DNA of 64,000 bases. Source: Nonomuraea candida. Lineage in GTDB: Bacteria; Actinomycetota; Actinomycetes; Streptosporangiales; Streptosporangiaceae. Shown here in pieces: positions 35,301 through 43,363 of this stretch. The DNA is taken from positions 1 to 64,000 of the forward strand of contig NZ_JOAG01000006.1 in the NCBI RefSeq assembly GCF_000725485.1, given 5' to 3'. A program made the position numbers and the translations under genes. The notes beneath the pieces were generated by a model. The model was given only the letters and a program-made list of their open reading frames with translations. It ran no database searches and was not told the origin of the DNA. The first letter of the stretch is position 1. Each line of letters opens with the position of its first letter.

Positions 35301-36785
35301 GTGCCGACCTCTCCCCGGCGCCGAGGAATCGGCGGGCTCTTAGCCGTCCTGACCGCGACCCTGCTCCTCACCCTGCTCCTCACCCTGCTCCTCACCCCGT
35401 CCCTCGCACCGTCTCCCGCGTCGGCCGCCGCCGCCGAGGCCGTGCCCCTGACCGAGCTGGGCTCCGACCCCTACGCCAACGCCACCGGCCAGCACGGCAC
35501 CACGGCCGGGCCGGACACCTACCAGTGGGACACGACGATCGTGTCCGCCCAGCAGGCGGGCCGCTTCCACGACGGCGGCGCCTCGGGCATCGCGTTCGCC
35601 ACGTCGCCCGACAACGGCGTCACCTGGGTGAAGGGCGTGCTGCCCGGCCTGACCACGTTCGGCGGCGGGCCGTACGCGCGGGTCAGCGCCCCGTCGGTGG
35701 CCTTCGACGCCGAGCACGGCGTGTGGCTGATCTCCTCGCTGGCGCTCACCGACACGGGCGGCGTGGCCGGGGTGGCGGTGCTGGCCAGCCGCTCCACCGA
35801 CGGCGGCCGCACCTGGGGCGCGCCGGTCACGGCCGCCACCGGGGGCGACCCGGACAAGAGCTGGGCCGTCTGCGACAACGGCGCGGACAGCCGGTTCCGC
35901 GGGCGCTGCTACGTGGTGTACGACGACCACGCCGCGGGCAACGCGATCAAGGTGGCGCGCTCCTCCGACGGCGGCCTGACCTGGACCGTCACCGCCACCT
36001 CGGCGAGCGGGCTGGGCGGGCAGCCGGTGGTGCGGCCGGACGGGGCCGTGGTGGTGCCGTACCTGAGCGTGGACGGCCAGATCCGCTCCTTCCGCTCCCG
36101 CGACGGGGGCGCGAGCTGGAGCGAGAGCGTGCTGGTCTCGCGGGTGCAGCGGCACCCGGTCGCGGGCGGCCTGCGCGCCGCGCCGCTCCCGTCGGCGGAG
36201 GCCGACGCGGACGGCACGGTATACGTCGCCTGGCACGACTGCCGCTTCCAGATCGGCTGCGCCGGCAACGACATCGTGCTCAGCAGGTCGGCCACGGGGG
36301 CGGCGTGGGGCGACGTCCTGCGCGTCACCGGCGACGGCGGCGACCACTTCATCCCCGGCCTCGGCGTGGACCGGCAGAGCGCGGGCGGCAAGGCCCGGCT
36401 GGCGCTGACCTACTACCGCTACCCCGAGTCCTCCTGCGCGCCCGCCGCCTGCCGCCTCACCGTCGCCTACACCTCCTCGCTCAACGGCGGCGCGAGCTGG
36501 TCGGCGCCGCTGGAGCTGCACGGGCCGATGTCGCCGGACTGGCTGGCGGGCAGCGCGCAGGGGCGCACGGTCGGCGACTACATCTCCACCTCGATCGTCC
36601 CCGGCGGCAGCGCCTTCCCGGCGTTCGCGGTGGCGGGCGCGCCCGTCGGCGGCGCCTACGACGTGCGCGTCCACACGGTGGCCGGGGGCCTGGCCGTCAC
36701 GGGCGGGCCGCCGCCCACGATCGCCATCGAGTCGGCCATCGCCACCGGCGACCCCGTCCCCACCCTCCCGGCCACCGCCCGCTGA
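35301..36785 (+). CDS. Secreted sialidase-like beta-propeller protein with Asp boxes
   Basis: The 494-residue exported protein has a basic start MPTSPRRRGIGG, a long Leu/Thr hydrophobic core and a signal cleavage region around PASAAAAEA. Asp-box repeats typical of six-bladed sialidase propellers follow: SPDNGVTW, STDGGRTW, SSDGGLTW, SRDGGASW and SLNGGASW. The characteristic sialidase Arg triad cannot be recognised with confidence, so it may be a non-enzymatic or differently acting propeller. The start GTG follows GAGGTGAACC. The signal peptide contains three 12-bp repeats coding LLLT. A palindromic acttgacacgccaagt is just upstream. Confidence 0.85.
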   Translation: MPTSPRRRGIGGLLAVLTATLLLTLLLTLLLTPSLAPSPASAAAAEAVPLTELGSDPYANATGQHGTTAGPDTYQWDTTIVSAQQAGRFHDGGASGIAFATSPDNGVTWVKGVLPGLTTFGGGPYARVSAPSVAFDAEHGVWLISSLALTDTGGVAGVAVLASRSTDGGRTWGAPVTAATGGDPDKSWAVCDNGADSRFRGRCYVVYDDHAAGNAIKVARSSDGGLTWTVTATSASGLGGQPVVRPDGAVVVPYLSVDGQIRSFRSRDGGASWSESVLVSRVQRHPVAGGLRAAPLPSAEADADGTVYVAWHDCRFQIGCAGNDIVLSRSATGAAWGDVLRVTGDGGDHFIPGLGVDRQSAGGKARLALTYYRYPESSCAPAACRLTVAYTSSLNGGASWSAPLELHGPMSPDWLAGSAQGRTVGDYISTSIVPGGSAFPAFAVAGAPVGGAYDVRVHTVAGGLAVTGGPPPTIAIESAIATGDPVPTLPATAR

Positions 36786-36836
36786 CCGGCCACCGGCCGG
36801 GCGGAGGCGGCGGCCGGGGCTCGGCGCGCCGCGCGT

Positions 36837-37643
36837 TCAGGGGGTTCTGAAGGCGGCCGCCGTCTCCTCGTCGCTGGGCCAGAACGTCTCGATGGCCAGC
36901 TCGGAGACCGTCACGTCCACCGGCGTGCCGAACGTCGCGATCGTGGTGAACATCGACAGCACCCGGTCGCCGGCCGCGATCCGCAGCGGCACCAGGATGT
37001 CGCCGGGCCCGGGCACGTGCGCCACGTTGAGGTCCACCCCCGGATACCGGTACGTCAGCAGCTCCTCGTACAGCTCGGCCAGCGGCCCGTTGCCCGACAT
37101 CTCGACCTGCCTGCGGAGCTGGTGCAGCAGGTGGGCCCGGACCTCGGCCAGGTTGAGCAGCCGCCCGCCCATCGCCTCCGGGTGCAGCGACAGCCGCATC
37201 ACGTTGACCGGCTCCTTCAGCAGCTCGGCGGGCACGCCCTCCATGAACATGGCCGCCGCCGAGTTGGCCGCCACCAGGTTCCACACGGCGTCCACCACGA
37301 CCGCCGGGTACGGCTCGTGCCCGGCCAGGATCTTGTCCAGCGCCTTCCGCACGACCTCCATCTCGGGCGCGCGCACTTCCCGTTCCGGATAGACGGGGGC
37401 GAACCCGGCCGCCATCAGCAGCCTGTTGCGGTGCCGCAGCGGCACCTCCAGCTCCTCCGACAGTTTCATCACCATCTCGCGGCTCGGCCGGGCGCGCCCG
37501 GTCTCCAGGAAACTGATGTGGCGGGCGGAGACCTCGGCCTCGATGGCCAGGTCGAGCTGGCTCACCCGCCGCCGCTGCCGCCAGGAACGCAACAACTCAC
37601 CGAAAGAATCTTCACGTACCGCAACCGCACTCATACCGGACAC
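36837..37643 (-). CDS. XRE-family helix-turn-helix regulator with MmyB-like ligand domain
   Basis: The 268-residue regulator has an N-terminal Xre helix-turn-helix (FGELLRSWRQRRRVSQLDLA, EVSARHISFLETGRARPSRE) and a C-terminal MmyB-like PAS-type domain (YPAVVVDAVWNLVAANSAAA, VNVMRLSLHPEAMG, ending ELAIETFWPSDEETAAAFR). Relatives are abundant in actinomycetes and often sit beside the oxidoreductase they control. Here the nearest gene, on the opposite strand, is a sialidase-like protein. The ATG at 37643 or the one at 37634 could be used. It converges with the upstream secreted protein gene. Confidence 0.9.
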   Translation of the reverse strand: MSGMSAVAVREDSFGELLRSWRQRRRVSQLDLAIEAEVSARHISFLETGRARPSREMVMKLSEELEVPLRHRNRLLMAAGFAPVYPEREVRAPEMEVVRKALDKILAGHEPYPAVVVDAVWNLVAANSAAAMFMEGVPAELLKEPVNVMRLSLHPEAMGGRLLNLAEVRAHLLHQLRRQVEMSGNGPLAELYEELLTYRYPGVDLNVAHVPGPGDILVPLRIAAGDRVLSMFTTIATFGTPVDVTVSELAIETFWPSDEETAAAFRTP

Positions 37644-37785
37644 GCTAGCGGGAGAAGGGAAGGCGCTCGATTACCTGCCTGGTAATGCCCGCGCGGCGGC
37701 CTGCTTCTGCGGGGAATCTCCCAGACTTCGGTAACTGTCGGTGGCGCGTGGCACGATGGCCGCAAGTCAACCTGGGAGCGATGCT

Positions 37786-38865
37786 ATGAGTGACGCAGTG
37801 CTCGCGATCGGCACCCGCAAGGGCCTGTTCCTGGCCCGTTCGACCGGCGGCGGCCCCTTCCAGATCGAGCCGATCCAGTTCTCCACGGTCGCCGTCCCCT
37901 CGGTCGCGATCGACACGCGCGGCACCACACCCCGGCTGCTGGCCGGCATCGAATACGGTCACTTCGGCCCGTCCGTGATGTACTCCGACGACCTCGGCGA
38001 GACCTGGCAGGAGGCGGAGCGGCCGCCCATCGCCTTCCCGGAGAAGACCGGCGCGACCCTGACCCGGGTCTGGCAGCTCACGCCCTCGCCGTCCGAGCCC
38101 GGCGTGGTGTGGGCCGGGGTCGAGCCGGCCGCGCTGTTCCGCTCGCAGGACCGCGGGGTCACCTACGAGCTCGTCGAGGGCCTGTGGGAGCACCCCCACC
38201 GCGAGCGCTGGCAGCCGGGCGGCGGCGGGCTGTGCCTGCACACCATCGTCCCCCACCCGGCCGACCCGGAGATCATGGCGATCGCGGTGTCGGCGGCCGG
38301 CTTCTACCGCACGACCGACGGCGGCCTGTCGTGGGAGGCGGCCAACAAGAACATCAGGGCGCCGTTCATGCCGGAGGGCCAGCAATATCCCGAGTTCGGG
38401 CAGTGCGTGCACAAGGTGACCATGCACCCGTCCCGGCCCGAGCGGCTCTACCTGCAGCACCACTTCGGCGTCTACCGCAGCGACGACTTCGGCGGGAGCT
38501 GGCACGACATCGGCTCGGCGCTGCCGTCTGACTTCGGGTTCCCGATCGCGGTGCACCCGTCGCGGCCCGACACCGTCTACGTGCTGCCGCTGACCGCCGA
38601 CATCGACCGCACGCCGGTCGATCACCGCTGGCGGGTGCACCGCAGCGACGACGCGGGCGCCACCTGGCGGCCGTTCTCGGCGGGGCTGCCCGAGGAGCCG
38701 GTGCACAGCAGCGTGCTGCGCGACGCGATGACCGCGTCCGAGGCGGGGGTGTTCTTCGGCACGCGCGACGGCGAGGTCTACGGCTCGCGCGACGACGGCG
38801 AGACGTGGTCGCTGGTCGGCCGGCACCTGCCCGACGTGCTCACCGTGCGCGCGGCGGTGCTCTAG
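37786..38865 (+). CDS. Cytosolic Asp-box / VPS10-like beta-propeller protein (exo-alpha-sialidase-like)
   Basis: The 359-residue protein lacks a signal peptide and starts MSDAVLAIGTRKGLFLARST, the typical opening of cytosolic 'sialidase-like' propellers. Repeated blades carry SDDLGETW, TTDGGLSW, SDDFGGSW, SDDAGATW and SRDDGETW. A Cys/His-rich segment GGGGLCLHTIVPHP and GQCVHKVTMHPSRP are well conserved in the group. The actual activity is unknown. ATG 37786 follows GGGAGCG. It lies 3 bp from the MoaD/ThiS-like gene and must be co-transcribed with it. The pairing suggests a shared, undescribed function. Confidence 0.85.
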   Translation: MSDAVLAIGTRKGLFLARSTGGGPFQIEPIQFSTVAVPSVAIDTRGTTPRLLAGIEYGHFGPSVMYSDDLGETWQEAERPPIAFPEKTGATLTRVWQLTPSPSEPGVVWAGVEPAALFRSQDRGVTYELVEGLWEHPHRERWQPGGGGLCLHTIVPHPADPEIMAIAVSAAGFYRTTDGGLSWEAANKNIRAPFMPEGQQYPEFGQCVHKVTMHPSRPERLYLQHHFGVYRSDDFGGSWHDIGSALPSDFGFPIAVHPSRPDTVYVLPLTADIDRTPVDHRWRVHRSDDAGATWRPFSAGLPEEPVHSSVLRDAMTASEAGVFFGTRDGEVYGSRDDGETWSLVGRHLPDVLTVRAAVL

Positions 38866-38868
38866 TCG

Positions 38869-39177
38869 ATGTGCAAACCGGTGACGATGGTCGTGTTCGT
38901 GCTGCCCAGCTCGCTGCGCAGGTGGGTGAGCGGGCGCACGGAGGTCAAGGTCTTCGCCGTCGGCGCCGACCGCCATTCGCCGCCCACCCTGGGCTCGGCG
39001 CTGGACACGTTGCGGCGCACGCATCCGATGCTGGAGGAGCGGCTGCGCGACGACTACGGGCGCATCCGCCGGCACATCAGCATGATCGTGTGCGGGGAGA
39101 ACTCCCGGGGGCTCGGCGGCCTCGACTGCGCGCTGCCGCCGGGCGCCGAGGTCTACGTCCTGCCCGCGCTCGCCTGA
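38869..39177 (+). CDS. MoaD/ThiS-like ubiquitin-fold protein without C-terminal Gly-Gly
   Basis: The 102-residue protein has the beta-grasp layout of small sulfur carriers: MVVFVLPSSLRRWVSGRTEV near the start, SALDTLRRTHPMLEERLRDD in the helix, MIVCGENSRGLGGLDCALPP, and the last strand GAEVYVLPALA. Sulfur carriers end in Gly-Gly. This one ends in Leu-Ala directly before TGA, so adenylation and thiocarboxylation by an E1-like enzyme would not be possible unless the tail differs in vivo. It is 3 bp downstream of the propeller gene. ATG 38887 is an alternative start. A tandem repeat array begins 18 bp after the stop. Confidence 0.75.
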   Translation: MCKPVTMVVFVLPSSLRRWVSGRTEVKVFAVGADRHSPPTLGSALDTLRRTHPMLEERLRDDYGRIRRHISMIVCGENSRGLGGLDCALPPGAEVYVLPALA

Positions 39178-39195
39178 GCGGCGCCGCACCAGCCG

Positions 39196-39310
39196 GGGTG
39201 ACCGCCGGGGCGACCGGCCCGGTGCGAGCGGGCGCCCGCCGGAGTGACCCGCCCGGTGCGGGCGGGCGCCCGCCGGGGTGATCCACCCGGTGCGGGCGGG
39301 CGCCCGCCGC
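39196..39310. repeat. 34-bp tandem repeat after the MoaD/ThiS-like gene
   Basis: The string ggtgcgggcgggcgcccgcc (first copy with one change) occurs at 39221, 39255 and 39289, a 34-bp period, linked by gggtgaccc-type segments each containing a TGA. It starts 18 bp after the stop codon. Each unit also holds the inverted GGGCGCCC, so the array may form hairpins between the two convergent genes. Confidence 0.8.
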
Positions 39311-39345
39311 CCCCTCACAGCGGTACGGCGGGCGCCCGGGCCGGT

Positions 39346-41976
39346 TCAGCAGCGGACGGCGGGCCGTTCCCGGGTCACCAGGTCGGTGTCGCCGCCGGTG
39401 CCGTCGAGCCAGACGAGCCTGCCGCGCTCGCCCGGTGAGAGGTTGTCCTGCATGCCGCGGTTGCAGGTGGTGCGCAGCAACGGCCCACCGGCCAGCGGCA
39501 GCTGGTACGCCTTGGCCAGCGTGGCGTTCTCCAGCACGTCGCCGTCGGGCCACACGGTCATCGACAGCGTCGTGTCGTTGGCGTCGAACCAGTTGAGGAA
39601 GGGCGCCTCGGGCCCGTCGGGCACGATGACGGCCGAGCCGGTGCCGTCGGGGGCGGCCCTCATGAGGGCGTACCTCCCGTCGCGGTTGGTGTCGACGGTC
39701 CAGACGACCTGCTCGCTGAGCATGATCGGCAAGACGGTGACCGACGTCGTCCCGCCGGTGCCGGGCACCTCGGGGACGACGGCCTCGGTCCCGGTGGCCA
39801 CGTCGTAGATCGCGGGCGTGCTGTGGGTGACGCCGTCCTCGGTCCACTGCCTGGTGTAGGCGACCTTGCCGTTCCTGACCGAGGGCGTGAACCCGCTGAC
39901 GCCGGCCGCCGAGGTGATCCGGACGGGCGCGGCGTCGCCCTTCTTGACCCAGATGTCGACCTCGCCGGCGGCCTCGTCGAAGCTCTCCCAGGCGATGACG
40001 TCGCCGGACAGGGCCAGGGCGGTCACCAGGCCGGGCGACCGATGGACGACCCGCGCGGGGGCGCTCGCGTCGATCGGCCGCTGGTGGATCAGGAAGCTGG
40101 TGAGGGCGTCGTCGTAGGAGGCCCAGGCGACCTGCCCGCCGTCGGTCTTCGGGAAGTAGTTCCACCGGTCGTCCGCCGTCAGGGCCACCGGCTTCCCGCC
40201 GCGCACCGCTCCCGTGAGGATCTGGCTGGGCGCGCTGCCGTCGGGCGAGGAGTTGGAGATCACGTAGCGGTCGCCCGCCACGTCGGGGACGGCGTTGAAG
40301 TCGGTGATGCCGTCGATCAGCAGCCGGCTGTCGGTGGGGATGCGCCGCTCCCAGCCGGGCCTGATGCCGTGCCGCTCGAAGGCCCGCGCCACGGTCAGCC
40401 GGTCACGGGCGGACAGGCCCAGGGCGCGCGCGGCCGACTCGACGGCGCGGCGGCCGTCCACGAAGTCGTCCAGCGGCGTCATGTACTCGGTCAGCGCCTT
40501 GTAGACCAGTTTGTCGGCCTTGGGGCCGCCGAGCTGCTCCCTGACGTCCCACAGGGCGCCGGAGAAGATCGTGGAGTTGAAGTGCACGCCGCCGCTGTCG
40601 ATCCCGATGGTGAAGCCGAGGTAGTCCTCGCCCGCCACCCGGGCGTCGTCGAGGTCGCGGTTGGCGCACTCGGCGGGCGGGATGGTCTTGCACAGGCCCT
40701 CGCCCAGCAGGCTCGCGTCGGGGTCGCTCATCGGGATGCCCAGCGTGTCCACCTGGATGGCGTTGCCGAAGTAGTCGGCCAGGCCCTCGTTGATGGCTCC
40801 CGACTGGCCGAGGTAGGCCAGGTCGGCACTGTGGGTGATGACGCCGTGGGTCATCTCGTGGCCGACGACGTCGAGGCTCGCGGAGAAGGAGTGGAAGTCG
40901 GGGCCGCCTCCGCCGTAGACCATCTTGGTGCCGTCCCAGAAGGCGTTGGGGAACGGCTCGCCCAGGTCGGTGACGTTGACCACGGAGTACATGGTGCCGC
41001 CCCGGCCGTCGAGCCCGTCGCGGCCGAGCCCCCGGTAGTACTCGTACACCTTGCCCGCGCCCCAGTGGGCGTCCACGGCGCCACTGTCGGTGTGCCGGGG
41101 GCCGAACTCCGGCGTCGGCGACGTGGCCGGCTCGGTGCCCGGCGGGATGCCGGGGTCGAAGAAGTCGAACACGTCGCGGCCGGCGGCGTCGTAGGTGAGG
41201 ATCTCGCCGGTGGTCCCGTTCCACATCGGGCGGGAGCGGTCGCGCAGCTCGTAGGCGCCGTCGGCGCGCTGGTAGGCGTTGAGCTCGACGTCGCGGCCGT
41301 GCGCGGTCCTGCCGCTGCCCACCACGGGGCCCTCCTTGCGGAGCCGGTCCATGGCGAACAGGGGGCGGCCGCTGTGGGCGTCCACGTACGCGTCGAGCAG
41401 CAGCGGCCCGCGCGCCGTGCGCCCGGCGAGCACGACGTGCCAGGCCAGCACGCCCGCGCCGCGCGGCACCACGACGAGTTCGGCGGCCCGCGCCGTGGCG
41501 TGCGCCCGCGCCGCCCGGTCGCGGATCATCAGGCCGCGGGCGATCGTCTCGGCTTTCTCCTTGCTCACCGACGGCTCGGTGCCGACGGTCAGCTCGGTGA
41601 GGAAGCGGCCGCCCGCCCCGACGACCTCGCGCTGCGCGCCGTTCTTGCGGAAGTGCACGAGGTAGTGGGCGCCGAAGACGGGCAGGCCGCGGTGGCGCTG
41701 GGCGAACCTGACGGTCTCGTCGCGGCCGTCGACGACGGTGCGCAGCGGCGCGAGGTCGGCCGGGTCGAGGTGGTAGCGCGGGTCGGCCAGGTGCGCCCTG
41801 GCCGCCGCGACGGGGTCGCCCGCCCGCGCGGGCTCGGACAGGCCGCGCACCTCGGCGGGCGCCCGGGTGCCGGCGCGCGGCTCCACTTCGGGCGGTGGCT
41901 CCTCGGCGGAGGCGACCGCCGGTACGAACAGCGCCAGGCATAAGGCGGCGGCGATGGTGAGGGGACGCCAGGACAC
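39346..41976 (-). CDS. Secreted M4-family (thermolysin-like) metallopeptidase with C-terminal propeller-like domain
   Basis: This is an exported zinc protease of 876 residues. After a signal peptide (WRPLTIAAALCLALFVPAVA, cleavage near ASAEE) come a FTP/propeptide region and the M4 domain. The domain has HEMTH at residues 373-377, the third zinc ligand Glu397 in NEGLADYFG, and the active-site region DSGGVHFNSTIFSGALW. About 300 further residues (FNAVPDVAGDRYVISNSSPD onward) form WD/TolB-like repeats. I use GTG 41976 because GGAGGTGTC immediately precedes it. A longer frame to 42048 lacks such a site. It stands alone and converges with the MoaD-like gene. Confidence 0.93.
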   Translation of the reverse strand: MSWRPLTIAAALCLALFVPAVASAEEPPPEVEPRAGTRAPAEVRGLSEPARAGDPVAAARAHLADPRYHLDPADLAPLRTVVDGRDETVRFAQRHRGLPVFGAHYLVHFRKNGAQREVVGAGGRFLTELTVGTEPSVSKEKAETIARGLMIRDRAARAHATARAAELVVVPRGAGVLAWHVVLAGRTARGPLLLDAYVDAHSGRPLFAMDRLRKEGPVVGSGRTAHGRDVELNAYQRADGAYELRDRSRPMWNGTTGEILTYDAAGRDVFDFFDPGIPPGTEPATSPTPEFGPRHTDSGAVDAHWGAGKVYEYYRGLGRDGLDGRGGTMYSVVNVTDLGEPFPNAFWDGTKMVYGGGGPDFHSFSASLDVVGHEMTHGVITHSADLAYLGQSGAINEGLADYFGNAIQVDTLGIPMSDPDASLLGEGLCKTIPPAECANRDLDDARVAGEDYLGFTIGIDSGGVHFNSTIFSGALWDVREQLGGPKADKLVYKALTEYMTPLDDFVDGRRAVESAARALGLSARDRLTVARAFERHGIRPGWERRIPTDSRLLIDGITDFNAVPDVAGDRYVISNSSPDGSAPSQILTGAVRGGKPVALTADDRWNYFPKTDGGQVAWASYDDALTSFLIHQRPIDASAPARVVHRSPGLVTALALSGDVIAWESFDEAAGEVDIWVKKGDAAPVRITSAAGVSGFTPSVRNGKVAYTRQWTEDGVTHSTPAIYDVATGTEAVVPEVPGTGGTTSVTVLPIMLSEQVVWTVDTNRDGRYALMRAAPDGTGSAVIVPDGPEAPFLNWFDANDTTLSMTVWPDGDVLENATLAKAYQLPLAGGPLLRTTCNRGMQDNLSPGERGRLVWLDGTGGDTDLVTRERPAVRC

Positions 41977-42180
41977 GACACCTCCAGGTGTGCGAACGGA
42001 TTCTGGCGTCCCGATCATCACCACGATATTGACAGGGAGACAAATCACAATTCGATCAAATGAATGAGGAATTATGCATTTCTTGTTGCACAGAGGGCTG
42101 ATCGGCGTGAGAAATCACGGTTTTCCGGTTCGCGCGGCGCGGCCACCGCGCCCGGCAGGGATCCCCCTTCCGGGCCGGGC

Positions 42181-43317
42181 TCACAACCGGTAGATGCGGC
42201 GGGCGTTGCCGGAGCCGATCATGTGGGCGACCCTGGCCGCGTCGGAGGCGTTCCACTCCCCCGCGGCCAGCCGGGCGGCGAGCGCGCCCGCCAGGGCCCG
42301 CCGGTAGGACAGGGCGCCCAGGTAGCCGGTCTCGGCCAGGCCGCGGCAGCCGGAGCTGAAGAGCTGCTTGTGGAACGGCGCCAGCTCCAGCAGCTCGTCG
42401 ATGACCCGGGCCGCGGCGGCGGCGCCGTGGGGCAGGGCGAGGCCGGCGTCCACGTACACGTGCGGGTGGATCGCGGCCAGGTGGGCGGCCTGGCGGTGGA
42501 ACGGGTAGGGGTGCAGCAGGATCAGCGGCACGCCCAGCGGCTGCAGCGCGCCGGCGAACGCGCTCATCCTGGCCGGGTCGGCACGGTGCCGCGCGCCGGG
42601 GGCGAAGCCGCTGTGGAACTGCACCGGCAGGCCACGCTCCCTGGCCACGTCGATCGCGCTCCAGAGCAGGTGGCACAGCAGGACGGGGTCGGTGAGCGGC
42701 TCCTTGGGGTCGGCCAGCCGCCGGTTGGCCGCCGCGATCACCGCGCCCCTGGACGGCCGGTCCGGGTCGAGGTCGAGGCCGCACAGGGAGCCGATGACGG
42801 TCTTGAGCCCGACCGCCCGCGCGGCCCGCGCCCCCAGCTCCTCCCCCAGGGTGTCGAGGTAGTCCACGGCGAGCTGGGCGGTGGCGGCCACGTCGCGCTC
42901 GATCTGCTCGACGCGGACCAGCTCGTCGGCGGCGGCCCCGCCGTGCCGGCCCATCTCGCCGGCGGTCAGCGCCTCAAGGTCCTCCTCGGCGGAGTCCACC
43001 AGGAAGGCCACCACCCCGGCCCCGGCCAGCAGCCGCCGGTTGACCTCGGCCGCCCCCAGCTCGGCGCGGCGGGCCAGGTAGACGGCGGGCGGCGCGTGCG
43101 GCTCCAGGTCGAGCAGCGGGGCGCACCAGCGGCGCACGGCCACGCCGAACGGCGTGTCGAAATGGGTGGTGCCGGGCGGGGCAGGGCCGCCCCCGCCGGC
43201 GAGCAGCTCGAACTGGGCTCTGCTCAGGTCGTCTCGCCGCACCCCGTGACAGTGATGGTCGACGAGCGGGGCGAGCAGCGCGTCACGCACCGTGCCGGGC
43301 AGGTCTACGGGGAGCAT
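42181..43317 (-). CDS. FluG-like amidohydrolase-family protein
   Basis: The 378-residue protein resembles the N-terminal amidohydrolase half of FluG-type proteins. VDHHCHGV gives the first metal His pair, LPVQFHSGFAPG the next, VPLILLHPYPFHRQAAHLA follows, and PHVYVDAGLALPH and KQLFSSGCRGLAE are near the C-terminus. Whether it keeps hydrolase activity is unknown. It has no glutamine-synthetase half. ATG 43317 (MLPVDLPGTVRDALLAPLVD) is preferred to an upstream ATG at 43344. It lies 46 bp after trpEG on the same strand, so it may share the attenuator-controlled transcript. Confidence 0.83.
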   Translation of the reverse strand: MLPVDLPGTVRDALLAPLVDHHCHGVRRDDLSRAQFELLAGGGGPAPPGTTHFDTPFGVAVRRWCAPLLDLEPHAPPAVYLARRAELGAAEVNRRLLAGAGVVAFLVDSAEEDLEALTAGEMGRHGGAAADELVRVEQIERDVAATAQLAVDYLDTLGEELGARAARAVGLKTVIGSLCGLDLDPDRPSRGAVIAAANRRLADPKEPLTDPVLLCHLLWSAIDVARERGLPVQFHSGFAPGARHRADPARMSAFAGALQPLGVPLILLHPYPFHRQAAHLAAIHPHVYVDAGLALPHGAAAAARVIDELLELAPFHKQLFSSGCRGLAETGYLGALSYRRALAGALAARLAAGEWNASDAARVAHMIGSGNARRIYRL

Positions 43318-43363
43318 GCGGGGAACTCTAAGGCAGCCCCGCACGCCCCCGCCCGGGTTTTAC

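Noticed and set aside
42060..42101. Tiny Cys-rich frame MNEELCISCCTEG, considered as a peptide natural-product precursor
   Set aside because: No ribosome site, no nearby modification gene, and it overlaps the upstream region of the M4 protease gene. Likely chance.
42106..42123. CGTGA-GAAA-TCACG hairpin followed by TTTT as a possible terminator or small RNA end
   Set aside because: Only 5-bp arms and no plus-strand gene upstream of it. Too weak to annotate.
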